Shown piece by piece: positions 55,313-64,000 of a stretch of 64,000 nucleotides of DNA. The position numbers were made by a program, and so were the translations under genes. The stretch lies in contig NZ_CALPCN010000004.1 in NCBI RefSeq assembly GCF_943193045.1, positions 62,001 to 126,000 of the forward strand, read 5' to 3'. Position 1 is the first letter of the stretch, and each line of letters starts with the position of its first letter. Source of the DNA: Pumilibacter muris. Its GTDB lineage: Bacteria > Bacillota > Clostridia > Christensenellales > Pumilibacteraceae. The notes under the pieces were generated by a model that was given only the letters and a program-made list of their open reading frames with translations, was not told the origin of the DNA and did not search any database.

Positions 55313-57826
55313 ATGAAAAAACGTAATTTCAGTGACGACGAAATAAAGCACGTTGACAACACCAAAATAGTTAAGGTGCAGCTTGAAGAGGAAATGAAAA
55401 CCTCGTTCATTGCCTACGCTATGGCGGTTAACGTGTCGCGTGCCATTCCCGACGTGCGCGACGGACTTAAACCCGTGCACCGCCGCATACTCTATTCTAT
55501 GGGCGAGCTTAACCTGTTCTCGGATAAGCCTTACCGCAAATGCGCCCGTATAGTGGGCGACGTGCTCGGCAAATACCACCCTCACGGCGACAGCGCGGTG
55601 TATATGGCGCTCGTGCGTTTGGCGCAAGACTTCTCCATCCGTTGCCCGCTCGTAGACGGGCACGGCAACTTCGGCTCGGTAGACGGCGACCCCCCTGCGG
55701 CTCAACGTTACACCGAAGCGCGCCTTAGTAAAATCGCGGGCGAAATGCTCCGCGACATAGACAAAGAGACGGTAGACTGGTACCCCAACTTCGACGACAC
55801 GCTCGAACAGCCCACAGTGCTTCCCGCGCGTTTCCCCAATCTTTTGGTGAACGGTTCCGACGGTATAGCCGTAGGTATGGCAACCAACATTCCGCCGCAC
55901 AATTTGGGCGAGGTTATAAACGGCGTTTGCGCCCTTATAGACAACCCCGAAATAACGGTGGACGAGCTAATGCAGTATATCCCCGCGCCCGACTATCCTA
56001 CGGGCGGCATAATTATGGGTCGCGCCAATTTGCGCCATGCTTACCGCACGGGCAAGGGCGGCGTTGTTATTCGCGCCAAAACCGAAATCGAAGAATATCC
56101 TATGCGCGACGGCAGCGCTCAAATGCGCCAACGCATAATAGTAACCGAGCTGCCGTATCAAGTAAATAAAGCTGAACTCATAAAAACCATTGCCGACCTC
56201 GTTAAGGATAAGCGCATCGAGGGGATTTCCGACATTAAAGAGGAAAGCGACCGTCAGGGTATGCGCATAGTAATAGAGGTTAAGCGCGACGCTCAGGCGC
56301 AAGTGGTGCTAAACACTTTGTATAAGCACACCGATTTGCAAACGTCTAACGGCATAACGTATCTTGCTCTTGTGAACGGCGAGCCCAAAATTCTCAATCT
56401 TAAAGAAATGCTCTATCATTATGTGGAGCATCAAAAAGAAATCGTGCTCAGAAGAACGCGTTACGACCTTGAAAAGGCGGAGGAGCGCGCTCACATTCTC
56501 GAAGGTTTGGTTAAAGCGCTTGCCAATATCGATAAGGTTGTGGCTATAATCAAAGCGAGCCGCGATAAGGTTGAAGCGTGCGAAAAACTTATGAGCGAGT
56601 TTATTCTTTCGGATAAGCAAGCTAACGCCATTTTGGAAATGCGTTTGCAACGCCTCACAAGCCTCGAGGTTGAGCATCTTAAAGCCGAGCTTGCCGCTCT
56701 CAAAGAGACTATTGCCGACCTTAAAAACATTATAGCCAACCCTCACAGAGTGGAAGAAATCGTTAAAAACGAACTCGGAGAAATCAAAGAAAAATACGAC
56801 ACCCCGAGAAAAACCGAACTGTGCATAGACTACGACGAAATCGACATAGGCGACTTAATCGAACGCGAAGACGTTGTAATATCGATGACGCACTTCGGAT
56901 ATATCAAACGGTTGCCCACAACGGAATATAAAGCCCAGCACAGAGGCGGCAAAGGCGTTACGGCGCACCGTCCCAAAGAAGAGGATTTTGTGGAGAACAT
57001 GTTCGTAACTTGCACGCACGACAACGTGCTGTTCTTCACGAATTTGGGCAAAGTTTATTCCATTAAAGCGTATGAAGTGCCCGAAGCCGAAAAGACGGCG
57101 AGAGGAAGGGCAATCGTTAATTTGTTGCAACTCGGCGAAGGCGAAAAGGTAAACGCGATAATCCCCATAAAAGAGGACATGCGCGGTAACCTTATAATGG
57201 CTACAAAGAACGGCTTAATCAAAAAGACGGCGCTCGACGAATTTGCGTCTATCCGTAAAGTCGGCAAAATCGCAATCAACCTTGTGGACGGCGACGAGCT
57301 TATATCGGTGCAGCTCACTTGCGGACGCGACGAAATTCTTGTGGCGTCGAGCGAAGGCAAGTGCATAAGGTTCAGCGAGGAAGACGTGCGTCTTATGGGG
57401 CGCGATACGCAGGGCGTTAAATCGATGAAGCTCAACCCCGACGACTACGTTGTGGATATGACGGTTGTAAAATCGGGTTGCGAAGTTCTCACAGTGTCGC
57501 AACTCGGCTACGGCAAACGCACCGACCTCGACGACTACCGCTTGCAGAGCCGCGCAGGCAAGGGAATTAAAGCGGGCGTGTTCAATAAAAAGACGGGTCG
57601 GCTTGTGAACTTAAAACAGATTACTCCCGACGACGACGTTATGATTATAGCCGACAACGGCACGATTATCCGTATGCGCGCCAAAGAAATAAGCAAAATA
57701 GGGCGCGACACGCAAGGCGTTCGCATCATGAAAATGAAACAGCAGGGAAGCGTTGTTTGCGTGGCTGTGGCTCAGCCCGAAGAGGAAGAAGTTTTAACGG
57801 ACGAAGGCGAAGCAACGGAAGAATAA
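55313..57826 (+). CDS. gyrA: DNA gyrase subunit A
   Basis: 837 residues. The winged-helix region has [17 protein letters not shown] and the catalytic tyrosine is Tyr133 in AQRYTEARL. The tower and C-terminal beta-pinwheel follow, and the GyrA box is present as QHRGGKG (about 543-549), which identifies gyrase rather than topoisomerase IV. In the quinolone-resistance-determining region the serine equivalent to E. coli Ser83 is retained (Ser94), but the position of the acidic Asp87 is Met98. The start is preceded by GTGAGGAA. An acidic tail ([15 protein letters not shown]) ends the protein. A strong terminator follows. Confidence 0.97.
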   Translation: MKKRNFSDDEIKHVDNTKIVKVQLEEEMKTSFIAYAMAVNVSRAIPDVRDGLKPVHRRILYSMGELNLFSDKPYRKCARIVGDVLGKYHPHGDSAVYMALVRLAQDFSIRCPLVDGHGNFGSVDGDPPAAQRYTEARLSKIAGEMLRDIDKETVDWYPNFDDTLEQPTVLPARFPNLLVNGSDGIAVGMATNIPPHNLGEVINGVCALIDNPEITVDELMQYIPAPDYPTGGIIMGRANLRHAYRTGKGGVVIRAKTEIEEYPMRDGSAQMRQRIIVTELPYQVNKAELIKTIADLVKDKRIEGISDIKEESDRQGMRIVIEVKRDAQAQVVLNTLYKHTDLQTSNGITYLALVNGEPKILNLKEMLYHYVEHQKEIVLRRTRYDLEKAEERAHILEGLVKALANIDKVVAIIKASRDKVEACEKLMSEFILSDKQANAILEMRLQRLTSLEVEHLKAELAALKETIADLKNIIANPHRVEEIVKNELGEIKEKYDTPRKTELCIDYDEIDIGDLIEREDVVISMTHFGYIKRLPTTEYKAQHRGGKGVTAHRPKEEDFVENMFVTCTHDNVLFFTNLGKVYSIKAYEVPEAEKTARGRAIVNLLQLGEGEKVNAIIPIKEDMRGNLIMATKNGLIKKTALDEFASIRKVGKIAINLVDGDELISVQLTCGRDEILVASSEGKCIRFSEEDVRLMGRDTQGVKSMKLNPDDYVVDMTVVKSGCEVLTVSQLGYGKRTDLDDYRLQSRAGKGIKAGVFNKKTGRLVNLKQITPDDDVMIIADNGTIIRMRAKEISKIGRDTQGVRIMKMKQQGSVVCVAVAQPEEEEVLTDEGEATEE

Positions 57827-57859
57827 AAAAAGCGTCGAACCGACGCCGCAATAATTAAA

Positions 57860-57897
57860 AAAACGGTTTGCAACATTTAAGTTGCAAGCCGTTTTTT
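57860..57897 (+). terminator. Terminator after gyrA
   Basis: AAACGGTTTGCAAC pairs with GTTGCAAGCCGTTT (one G-T pair), with a T-run. Confidence 0.9.
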
Positions 57898-57945
57898 GCT
57901 GTGAAAACTCAAAAAAACAATTATTGTAAAAGTTACTTCATACGC

Positions 57946-57973
57946 TTGACGGGGGGGGGACTTGATATATAAT
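57946..57973 (+). promoter_or_regulatory. Promoter with a nine-G spacer tract before the lipoprotein gene
   Basis: TTGACG (57946-57951) and TATAAT (57968-57973) are separated by 16 bp, and nine G (57951-57959) run from the last base of the -35 box into the spacer. Gain of one G would give the optimal 17 bp, and loss of one or more would weaken it. This is the standard layout of a slippage-controlled promoter. Confidence 0.7.
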
Positions 57974-58017
57974 AGTTATATATTTGTTATATATAATTAT
58001 TTTAAAGAGGAAAGATT

Positions 58018-58878
58018 ATGAAAAAATGGTTAAGACTGTTGTGTTTGACGGCAATGTGCTTGTGCGTGTTTACGCTCAGCGGATGTTTTATTTTCGATTG
58101 TGTCGGTTCGTGCGCGGGAAACTCTTCGAGCGGCAACGACAAACCAAAAGAAACGGTATACGAATTTTCGGTGCAATACGAGGAACTCAATAAGTATACC
58201 TTTACGGGCAAAGATTCGATTAAAATAGACCCGCGCTATAAAGAGGGCTACGTTTTAGACGGGTTTTACACCGCCGAAAACGGAGAGGGAGCAAAGCTTC
58301 TCGATTGGGACGGCTCGTGCATTAGCAGTAGTTTTTCGGGCGACGGCTCGACGGTGCTGTATCCGTATTACAAAGATATAGACTACGATTACGTTTATCA
58401 AACGCCCGTGTGGTACGAAGAGGACCCGAAGTACACTTGGTATAATGTTTACGGCGACCCCACAATCAGTTGGTGTAATACCGACGGTGTCAAGTTGCAA
58501 TATTTGCTTTCGGTTGCTACCTCAAATCCGAAAATGAAATTCACGATTATCGCAAGCATGGAACTGCAAGGCTGTTCCGCCCGATATTCTGTGGGAATAG
58601 GCAAAAACAAAGATAAATCGAATTTGCTTGAAACAAAAGATTTTGCGGGCTCTTCAAAATATCAAAAAGTGGAAGTTGCGTGCGAAATTACGGGGAAAGC
58701 GCTCACCATAAAAGATACTAAATTACAAGTTGGCGTTTTCGGAACAAAGTTTGGGGATAATGTTTATTATAAAAACATGCAAATCACTGTGAAAATCGCC
58801 GAAAGCGAACGCCCTACGCCACCCGCGCCCGACACGGGAGAGGACGGCGGCGAAACCGAAGGAGAAACCCAAGAATAA
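58018..58878 (+). CDS. Predicted lipoprotein, unknown function
   Basis: 286 residues. The signal peptide KKWLRLLCLTAMCLCVFTLSGC gives a lipobox LSGC with Cys23 as the anchor. A Ser/Gly/Asn linker precedes a region (about 48-125) with the pattern of an InlB-type repeat (YKEGYVLDGFYTAENGEGAK, then LYPYYKD). A beta-rich domain (about 135-265) follows, with WYNVYGDPTISW and repeated aromatic residues, perhaps a binding module. The tail is acidic and rich in Pro/Thr/Glu. An AGAGGAAAG ribosome binding site precedes the ATG. Expression is probably governed by the G-tract promoter. The InlB-type repeat links it with the giant lipoproteins. Confidence 0.75.
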   Translation: MKKWLRLLCLTAMCLCVFTLSGCFIFDCVGSCAGNSSSGNDKPKETVYEFSVQYEELNKYTFTGKDSIKIDPRYKEGYVLDGFYTAENGEGAKLLDWDGSCISSSFSGDGSTVLYPYYKDIDYDYVYQTPVWYEEDPKYTWYNVYGDPTISWCNTDGVKLQYLLSVATSNPKMKFTIIASMELQGCSARYSVGIGKNKDKSNLLETKDFAGSSKYQKVEVACEITGKALTIKDTKLQVGVFGTKFGDNVYYKNMQITVKIAESERPTPPAPDTGEDGGETEGETQE

Positions 58879-58881
58879 AAA

Positions 58882-58919
58882 GAACGCCTCGAAACGTTTG
58901 TCGCTTCGAGGCGTTTTAA
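58882..58919. terminator. Bidirectional terminator between converging genes
   Basis: AACGCCTCGAA pairs with TTCGAGGCGTT. A T-run on the right serves the lipoprotein and the A-run on the left can serve the leftward exonuclease gene. Confidence 0.85.
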
Positions 58920-58946
58920 CGCGGTTTGGTTTTTACGCTAAATGTA

Positions 58947-59936
58947 CTAACGCGCTTGTTTGGTTGTTTTCCGTTTTGAGGCAATCGCGCCGAAAGCGGC
59001 TTTCGCCGTTTTTCCCGCGTTGTTCGAAAGCGGCTCGAAATCGGTTTCGCATAGTTCGCTTACGGATATTTTGAGGAGTTCGCCAAGCTCTGCGGGAGTT
59101 ATTTTGCGAATAGTTTGCCCTTCTGCAAAACACTCTTCGTATGCTTGCTCTTTTGCGCCAAACTGCCCGTTCGAAACATAGTAGGCGCACTTTTGCACCG
59201 TGCTCGAATAACCGAAACCTCGCGCGAAAATCGTTTTCAACAGGTTTATGCGCTTAGTTGCGTCAAGTTCTTTTATTGCGTCCGAAATACAAATTGCGGG
59301 CGCTTTTTTGCTTTTGGGATAGCGTGCTTTAAGCTCTTTAACCGCGCGGTTTATTGCAAGGCTTGCGCTACTTACCGTGCTTGCGCAATTTGTTTGCAAA
59401 AGCTCTTCTATGCCGCATTCGCAGCGTTTCGTTAGCGCCTTAGCAACGAGCATTGTCATTTCGGCGTCATCGCAACTTTTGTGTTCCGTTAGGTGCGACG
59501 CGTCTATTCCGAGCTCGCTAACAATATATTCGAGCGAGCGCATTTGCCGTTCGCGCGCGCAAAGCGAGTATATTTTTTGAGTGTCGTATACTTCGAACGA
59601 GAAATATTCTTTCGAGTAACGAGCGCAGGCTTTCTCCAAAAAGCCTATGTCCGAAGAAATGCTGTGCCCCAAAAGTATTCTGTTTTCGGCGGTAAGCAAT
59701 GCGCGGATTTTATCGTATACTTTGGCAAAGTTCGGCGCTTTGCGAAATTCGTCCTCTTTATATGAGAGGCGAATATACGGTTCTTCGCCGCTGCGTCCGA
59801 GTCGGAATTTGCATTCGGGGTTTATAAGCAAGTCGCGCTTTTCGAGAATTTCGAATTTTTCGTTTGCAAGCACATAGCCGAACGAGCATGCGCGGTTGCC
59901 GTCGGCACATTCCATGTCGAAAAACAAATAGTCCAT
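58947..59936 (-). CDS. DEDDh 3'-5' exonuclease (DnaQ-like)
   Basis: 329 residues. The first about 170 form the exonuclease: Exo I is FFDMEC (Asp7, Glu9), Exo II is GHSISSDIGFL (about 95) and Exo III is HKSCDDAEM (about 152), the His-x4-Asp of the DEDDh class. Such domains remove nucleotides from 3' ends in proofreading, RNA processing or repair. The C-terminal part (about 170-329) is Lys/Arg-rich and contains YVSNGQFGAKEQAYEECFAEG, perhaps a BRCT-like or DNA-binding region; this is uncertain. It starts 4 bp after the SIMPL-domain gene, so they are co-transcribed. Confidence 0.85.
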   Translation of the reverse strand: MDYLFFDMECADGNRACSFGYVLANEKFEILEKRDLLINPECKFRLGRSGEEPYIRLSYKEDEFRKAPNFAKVYDKIRALLTAENRILLGHSISSDIGFLEKACARYSKEYFSFEVYDTQKIYSLCARERQMRSLEYIVSELGIDASHLTEHKSCDDAEMTMLVAKALTKRCECGIEELLQTNCASTVSSASLAINRAVKELKARYPKSKKAPAICISDAIKELDATKRINLLKTIFARGFGYSSTVQKCAYYVSNGQFGAKEQAYEECFAEGQTIRKITPAELGELLKISVSELCETDFEPLSNNAGKTAKAAFGAIASKRKTTKQAR

Positions 59937-59940
59937 TCGG

Positions 59941-60522
59941 TTAGAGGATTTCCCATTCGCATGTAACCGTTTCGGCGGCTTCTATTTGCTCGGGCTCGGC
60001 TATGTCGGCAACCGACGCGGCTCTAAGCATGCGCACTCCGCCGCCGTATTGCGACGCGTAACTTGCGCTCGAAAGCGCTCCGAGCTTTACGCCCGATGCC
60101 GTTGCGATTGACGAAGCTACTTCGCGCGCCTCCTTAACGGCTTTTTGAACGAGCGCGGTTTTATGCGAGTTGTCGGCAAGAATATAGCTTTGAGTCCATT
60201 CGGCGCCGCTCTTTTCGAGCGCTTCTATTACTTCGCCTATTCGTTCGTCGGCTACGGGAAGGGTTATTTTCATTTCGGCACGACCGCAAAACGATATTTT
60301 TCCGTCGCGCCGAACCGACGAAACTGCGGCTCCCGACGACGTAAGCTCGCCTTTTTCAAGTCGTATTCCCGCAAGGGCTTGCGCCACCGCTTCGGTTTTG
60401 TCGTGCAAAAGTTTTACGGCTTCGGCGTGTTTTTTGCTTTCGGAAACGAGCTTAACCTCGAACACGGTTGTGTCGGGCGCGAATTTTTCGGTTGCCGTTT
60501 GTGTTACGGAAATTGTTTTCAT
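59941..60522 (-). CDS. SIMPL domain protein (DUF541)
   Basis: About 193 residues. The repeating pattern ISVTQTATEKFAPDTTVFEV ... LEKGELTSSGAAVSSV ... VIEALEKSGA ... AVKEAREVASSIATASGVKLG is that of the SIMPL/YggE domain. YggE-type proteins are linked to oxidative-stress tolerance, but the mechanism is unknown. Unlike most, this one has no signal peptide, so it is probably cytoplasmic. The ATG at 60522 has TGAGG eight nt upstream; an in-frame GTG nine bases earlier is possible. It is transcribed leftward with the exonuclease from the promoter at 60575-60603. Confidence 0.85.
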   Translation of the reverse strand: MKTISVTQTATEKFAPDTTVFEVKLVSESKKHAEAVKLLHDKTEAVAQALAGIRLEKGELTSSGAAVSSVRRDGKISFCGRAEMKITLPVADERIGEVIEALEKSGAEWTQSYILADNSHKTALVQKAVKEAREVASSIATASGVKLGALSSASYASQYGGGVRMLRAASVADIAEPEQIEAAETVTCEWEIL

Positions 60523-60574
60523 TGTGTTCACCTCATCAAATTAAATTAGGCCGAGTTTTTTTTGAGCCGCTAAT

Positions 60575-60603
60575 ATTATAACACGAACGAATGAATCGGG
60601 CAA
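60575..60603 (-). promoter_or_regulatory. Leftward promoter of the SIMPL-exonuclease operon
   Basis: TTGCCC (60598-60603) and TATAAT (60575-60580) on the minus strand, spacer 17 bp. Confidence 0.65.
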
Positions 60604-60605
60604 AT

Positions 60606-60635
60606 AAAAGCCCGCAACGTTAAGCGGGTTTTTTA
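60606..60635. terminator. Hairpin with T-runs between divergent genes
   Basis: AAAGCCCGC pairs with GCGGGTTTT around AACGTTAA. It lies between the SIMPL promoter and the rightward BspA-like gene. The rest of this 317-bp gap holds nothing else that I recognise apart from the promoters. Confidence 0.55.
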
Positions 60636-60788
60636 GAATATTTTGTTGCGTTTGCGTAGGTTATTTGCTTTCGCGTTACATTTCGGTTATGCTGCCTTTT
60701 GCGGTTCTCCCGCTAAAAACGCATGAGAGCGGTTTGCTTGGAAAATTTTTTGTAGAAATAACTCGGCGGGTAAATACTTTTGCAACGC

Positions 60789-60817
60789 TTGAAATTAGAT
60801 TTAATATGTGATATAAT
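60789..60817 (+). promoter_or_regulatory. Promoter of the BspA-like gene
   Basis: TTGAAA (60789-60794), 17-bp spacer, TATAAT (60812-60817). Confidence 0.75.
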
Positions 60818-60848
60818 ACGAACGTAAATTTATTTACGGGAGTAAAGT

Positions 60849-63536
60849 ATGCACAGATATGATAATTGCGGCTTGATACAAGACGGTAAAGTGGTCACGT
60901 TCAGAGCGCCTAACGGTTTTGACGGCAATATAATAATTCCCGACGACGTTACCGAAATAGGCAACCGCGCCTACGAAGTCGCGTTTTGCGGTATAAAAAA
61001 TGTTGTTATTCCGCCGTCGGTAAAGAGAATAGGCGAAAGGGCGTTCGCGTGCTGCGAACGGTTGCAGGAAATCACTCTTCCCGCAGGCGTCGAAATTATA
61101 GACAAAGGGGCTTTCAGCGATTGCCACAGCCTTAAAAAAGTGTATATTTCCCAAACGGTAACTTTTATAGGCGCGGGAGCTTTTGACGACTGCGGCGATA
61201 TAGAAGAAATAACCGTAGCGGAGAATAACCCCGTATACCGCAGCGCGGGCAACTGCCTTATAGACATAAAGAAAAAAACTTTAATTCGCGGCTGCAAAAA
61301 CAGCGTTATACCCTCAGACGGCAGCGTTACGGTTATAGGCGAAAAAGCCTTTTCCAACAACACCGCACACCCCCGAAACAGCGTTCACAGCAAAGGCAAT
61401 TCGGAAATCGTTATTCCCGAAGGCGTAACAAAAATCGGGAAACGCGCTTTCGACTTTAACTACGGTTTGGAAACCGTTGTTATGGCGGACAGCGTAAAAA
61501 CTATCGAAAAAGAAGCTTTTTTGTGTTGCTACAAGCTCAAAAACATTCAATTCGGAAAAGGGGTCGAAACAATAGGCGATAGCGCGTTCTATTCCGCTCA
61601 CTCGTTAAGCGGCGCGCTGAATTTGCCCGACGGCATAAAAAAAATAGGAGCATACGCCTTTTTCGACAGCGGCGTTCAAAGCGTTACCATAGGGAAGAAC
61701 GTTAAATCGATAGGCAAAAGCGCCTTTAACGGCTGCAAAAAGTTGACCGAATTGACTTTTTCGGGCGGCACTGACGAGATTTGCGACAGCGCGTTCCACT
61801 ACTGCAAAGAACTCGAGACGGTGAACTTTTCGGACGGCATTAAAACAATAGGCAAATGCGCGTTTTACGGTTGCGACAAACTTAAAAGCGTAACTTTAAA
61901 AAACGGGCTCGAAACGCTCGGCGAAAGCGCTTTCGAGTGTTGCCGTTTGCTTCAAAGCGTCGAAGTTCCCGACAGCGTTAAATACATAGGCGCGGAGTCG
62001 TTCGCTTACTGTGAAAAGCTCCGCTCGGTTAAAATACCCGCAAGCGTGGATTTTATGGGTAGCAACGTGTTTAAAAACTGCCCTATAAAAGTTGCCGCAC
62101 CCAAAAAGGTGGGCGCGGTCGGTTTTGAAATAGCGAATAACGAACTCATTAAATTTAAAGGAACTACCAATACCGCCGTAATACCCGACGGCGTTACGAA
62201 GATTGCCGCAAAAGCGTTTTTAAGAAAGAAAAATCTTGAAAGCATTACCATTCCCGCATCCGTCACCTCTATTGCGAACAGGGCAATCGAGGGGTGCGCC
62301 AACCTTAAATGTATAAACGTAGACAGCGCAAACACGGCATATCGCTGTGCAGGTAACTGCCTTATAGACGTTAAGAAAAAAGCGGTTGTGTACGGTTTTG
62401 CAAACAGCGTAATACCCGACGACGGCAGCGTTACCGCCATTGCGGCAAACGCGTTTGCGGGAGTTGAACTGACCTCCGCGATAATTCCCGACGGCATTAA
62501 AACAATAGGCGCGAACGCTTTTAAAGGCTGTGTTAACTTGAAAAATCTTACGCTGCCCGACAGTATAAAGTCTATCGGACCAAGCGCGTTCAAATACTGC
62601 AAAGCGCTCGAAAGCATAACGATACCTCAAAAGGTTACGTCGCTCGGCACGGAGTCGTTCGCCGAATGCACGTTGTTAACCGAAATAAATTTTAACGCCG
62701 AGTGCAACGACTTTTCTTGCAACAGCGCGTTTGACAACGCGGGTAAAGATTCGTCGGGCGTAGTTCTGAATATAGGTGCGAACGTAAAACGTATTCCCGA
62801 CTCTTTTACGATGCCGCAGGTTAATGAAAGAATACCGAATATTGTGCGCGTCGATTTTGCCGAAAACAGCGTTTGCGAATGTATAGGCTCCAACGCGTTT
62901 TGGTCGTGCCAGATGTTAAAAAGCGTTAACCTGCCCCAAAGTATAACTGAAATAAAAAGAGACGCATTTCACGGATGTTCCGCGTTAGAACATATCAACA
63001 TTTCCGAAAATATTACGGCAATAGGCGCTTACGCGTTTTACAAATGCAAAAGTCTTAAAGAGATTTACATTCCTGCGGGCGTAACCAAGTTGATATCCGT
63101 ATTCGAAGGTTGCGGCAGTTTGGAAAGCATAATAGTGGCGGAAAATAACCCCGTGTTTCACAGCGCCGGCAACTGTCTTATTGAAACCGAAACAAAAAAA
63201 CTGTTGCGCGGCTGCCACAACAGCGTTATTCCATCGGACGGCAGTGTTAAACGTCTTGACAATTATTCTTTCGATAAATGCAAAAAACTCGAAAGCATTG
63301 TTATTCCCGACGGCGTTATTGAAATTTACAACAACGCATTCAAACAATGCGCAAATCTTAAAAGCGTGACGATTGCAAAAACGGTAACGTATGTTTGCAA
63401 TCCGTATTTTGAAGATTGCGACGAGCTTATTAAAATAACGGCGGATAAAGAGCTACTTGAAAAATACGATTATTTCGGTTTCAAGGGTAAAGAATTCGGG
63501 CTCAAAAACAGACGCGTGGAGTTTTCTTTTCTATAA
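60849..63536 (+). CDS. BspA-like leucine-rich repeat protein
   Basis: 895 residues, almost entirely made of about 23-residue LRR_5 repeats of the form IPxxVTxIGxxAFxxCxxLxxVxI. Three larger units recur near residues 117, 483 and 757: NNPVY (or NNPVF, NTAYR), then S/C-A-G-N-C-L-I, a Lys-rich stretch, and NSVIPSDGSV (once NSVIPDDGSV). Such proteins usually bind host or bacterial surface molecules. The sequence starts MHRYDNCGLI with no signal peptide, lipobox or visible surface anchor, so this member may be cytoplasmic or exported by another route. GGGAG precedes the ATG. Cysteine content is high. It is transcribed alone and ends at a terminator. Confidence 0.9.
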   Translation: MHRYDNCGLIQDGKVVTFRAPNGFDGNIIIPDDVTEIGNRAYEVAFCGIKNVVIPPSVKRIGERAFACCERLQEITLPAGVEIIDKGAFSDCHSLKKVYISQTVTFIGAGAFDDCGDIEEITVAENNPVYRSAGNCLIDIKKKTLIRGCKNSVIPSDGSVTVIGEKAFSNNTAHPRNSVHSKGNSEIVIPEGVTKIGKRAFDFNYGLETVVMADSVKTIEKEAFLCCYKLKNIQFGKGVETIGDSAFYSAHSLSGALNLPDGIKKIGAYAFFDSGVQSVTIGKNVKSIGKSAFNGCKKLTELTFSGGTDEICDSAFHYCKELETVNFSDGIKTIGKCAFYGCDKLKSVTLKNGLETLGESAFECCRLLQSVEVPDSVKYIGAESFAYCEKLRSVKIPASVDFMGSNVFKNCPIKVAAPKKVGAVGFEIANNELIKFKGTTNTAVIPDGVTKIAAKAFLRKKNLESITIPASVTSIANRAIEGCANLKCINVDSANTAYRCAGNCLIDVKKKAVVYGFANSVIPDDGSVTAIAANAFAGVELTSAIIPDGIKTIGANAFKGCVNLKNLTLPDSIKSIGPSAFKYCKALESITIPQKVTSLGTESFAECTLLTEINFNAECNDFSCNSAFDNAGKDSSGVVLNIGANVKRIPDSFTMPQVNERIPNIVRVDFAENSVCECIGSNAFWSCQMLKSVNLPQSITEIKRDAFHGCSALEHINISENITAIGAYAFYKCKSLKEIYIPAGVTKLISVFEGCGSLESIIVAENNPVFHSAGNCLIETETKKLLRGCHNSVIPSDGSVKRLDNYSFDKCKKLESIVIPDGVIEIYNNAFKQCANLKSVTIAKTVTYVCNPYFEDCDELIKITADKELLEKYDYFGFKGKEFGLKNRRVEFSFL

Positions 63537-63582
63537 ATTATCAAAATAAGACATTTAAAAGACATTGACGTAAAAATAAAAA

Positions 63583-63613
63583 GCATACCTATTTTTCGGT
63601 ATGCCGAATTTTT
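63583..63613 (+). terminator. Terminator after the BspA-like gene
   Basis: GCATACC (63583-63589) pairs with GGTATGC (63598-63604), with a T-run at 63609-63613. Confidence 0.75.
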
Positions 63614-63726
63614 GGTATAGCGGCAAGATTTATACTTGCTTTAAAATCGCCCTCGTATGAATGAGAGTTACGCTATCTTTGCAACCGACAGATACTAACG
63701 TTCATACACAATTACTGCCGACAGCC

Positions 63727-63802
63727 TGGTGGGCAATACAGGACTCGAACCTGTGACTTTCTCCACGTCAAGAAGACACTCTCCCGGCTGAGTTAATTGC
63801 CC
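63727..63802 (-). tRNA. tRNA-Val (anticodon GAC)
   Basis: A complete 76-nt cloverleaf read leftward. Acceptor GGGCAAT pairs with ATTGCCC; D arm ACTC/GAGT with AGCCGGGA loop; anticodon stem TCTTC/GGAGA with loop TTGACGT, giving anticodon GAC for valine; T arm ACAGG/CCTGT with TTCGAGT loop. Discriminator A and an encoded CCA end it. It reads GUC and GUU valine codons. Confidence 0.95.
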
Positions 63803-63838
63803 TTACTATAATTGCGCCGCTATGCGGGCGCATATATA

Positions 63839-63867
63839 ATTTTATTATTTTATTGCGATAATGTCAA
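63839..63867 (-). promoter_or_regulatory. tRNA-Val promoter
   Basis: TTGACA (63862-63867) and TAAAAT (63839-63844) on the minus strand with a 17-bp spacer. A short GC-rich hairpin lies between it and the tRNA. Confidence 0.75.
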
Positions 63868-63900
63868 GTTGTTTAATATGGAAGAGAGCAATTATTCGTA

Positions 63901-63946
63901 AATATAAAAACGGTTTCGGCGATAATGTCGAACCCGTTTTTATATT
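63901..63946. terminator. Bidirectional terminator
   Basis: AATATAAAAACGG (63901-63913) pairs with CCGTTTTTATATT (63934-63946), with an inner TTCG/CGAA pairing. Placed to end the leftward gene that enters at the right edge. Confidence 0.75.
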
Positions 63947-63975
63947 TGGAAATGTTATTTTGTTTACCCGAGCGC

Positions 63976-64000
63976 TTATTCTTCTCCGTAAAGCCTTTCC
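63976..64000 (-). CDS. Possible C-terminal end of a leftward gene
   Basis: One minus-strand frame ends ERLYGEE followed by TAA at 63976-63978, just before a strong terminator. Only seven codons are visible, so neither the product nor the frame can be confirmed. Confidence 0.3.

Overview
The window looks like a chromosomal segment of an anaerobic, fermentative Gram-positive bacterium, most likely a Clostridia lineage of the Bacillota. The support is strong AAGGAGG-type ribosome binding sites, TTGACA/TATAAT promoters with 17-bp spacers, lipobox surface lipoproteins without sortase signals, the pair Rex + AdhE, a probable hydrogenase-system regulator at the left edge, and the ori-proximal gene set parB, rsmG, mnmE, gyrB, gyrA. 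The G+C content is moderate in genes and very low in one long gene-free block. I cannot assign a genus. The lineage appears to be a poorly studied one, with several large proteins I do not recognise.

Layout. 1-4.3 kb: leftward genes (edge of a hydrogenase regulator, a probable small structured RNA, a Nudix hydrolase, a HAD phosphatase, a lipoprotein). 4.8-10.6 kb: rightward parB, two close parS matches, then about 4.8 kb with no credible gene, ending in a head-to-tail cluster of DnaA boxes; in the rows I counted, G/C skew changes sign there. 10.6-19.6 kb: a CASTOR/POLLUX-type channel, an esterase / membrane acyltransferase / acyl-CoA ligase operon, and a fused ABC transporter. 19.7-26.5 kb: a type I restriction-modification operon with a Phd/ParE-type toxin-antitoxin pair inserted between hsdS and hsdR. 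26.5-36.5 kb: a divergent SDR / hydrolase-like pair that looks leaderless, then housekeeping genes (lepB, degV, rsmG, mnmE, smpB, citrate synthase, 23S rRNA/tRNA uridine methyltransferase). A second, denser DnaA-box cluster lies between rsmG and mnmE. 36.5-46.3 kb: two giant paralogous lipoproteins sharing about 500 bp of leader and N-terminus. 46.5-50.7 kb: rex, adhE and an APH-type kinase. 50.8-53.3 kb: a flavoprotein, a membrane protein and interspersed palindromic repeats. 53.4-57.8 kb: gyrB and gyrA. 58-64 kb: another lipoprotein, a DEDDh exonuclease with a SIMPL-domain protein, a BspA-like leucine-rich-repeat protein and tRNA-Val(GAC).

The strongest theme outside housekeeping is a set of homopolymeric G/C tracts (8-10 nt). 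Five of six lie in or next to lipoprotein genes: in a promoter spacer (57.95 kb), in a promoter-like element upstream of another lipoprotein (4.49 kb), in identical positions inside the coding regions of both giant lipoproteins (36.71 and 42.11 kb), and in their intergenic region (41.73 kb). This is the arrangement expected of a slipped-strand phase-variable surface repertoire. Together with the duplicated leader, which carries a terminator-like hairpin just before the start codon, it is the best candidate here for an undescribed system. The second theme is replication initiation: two separate DnaA-box clusters 21 kb apart, a long noncoding tract and variant parS sites. All of this rests on reading the sequence alone; no database search was run.
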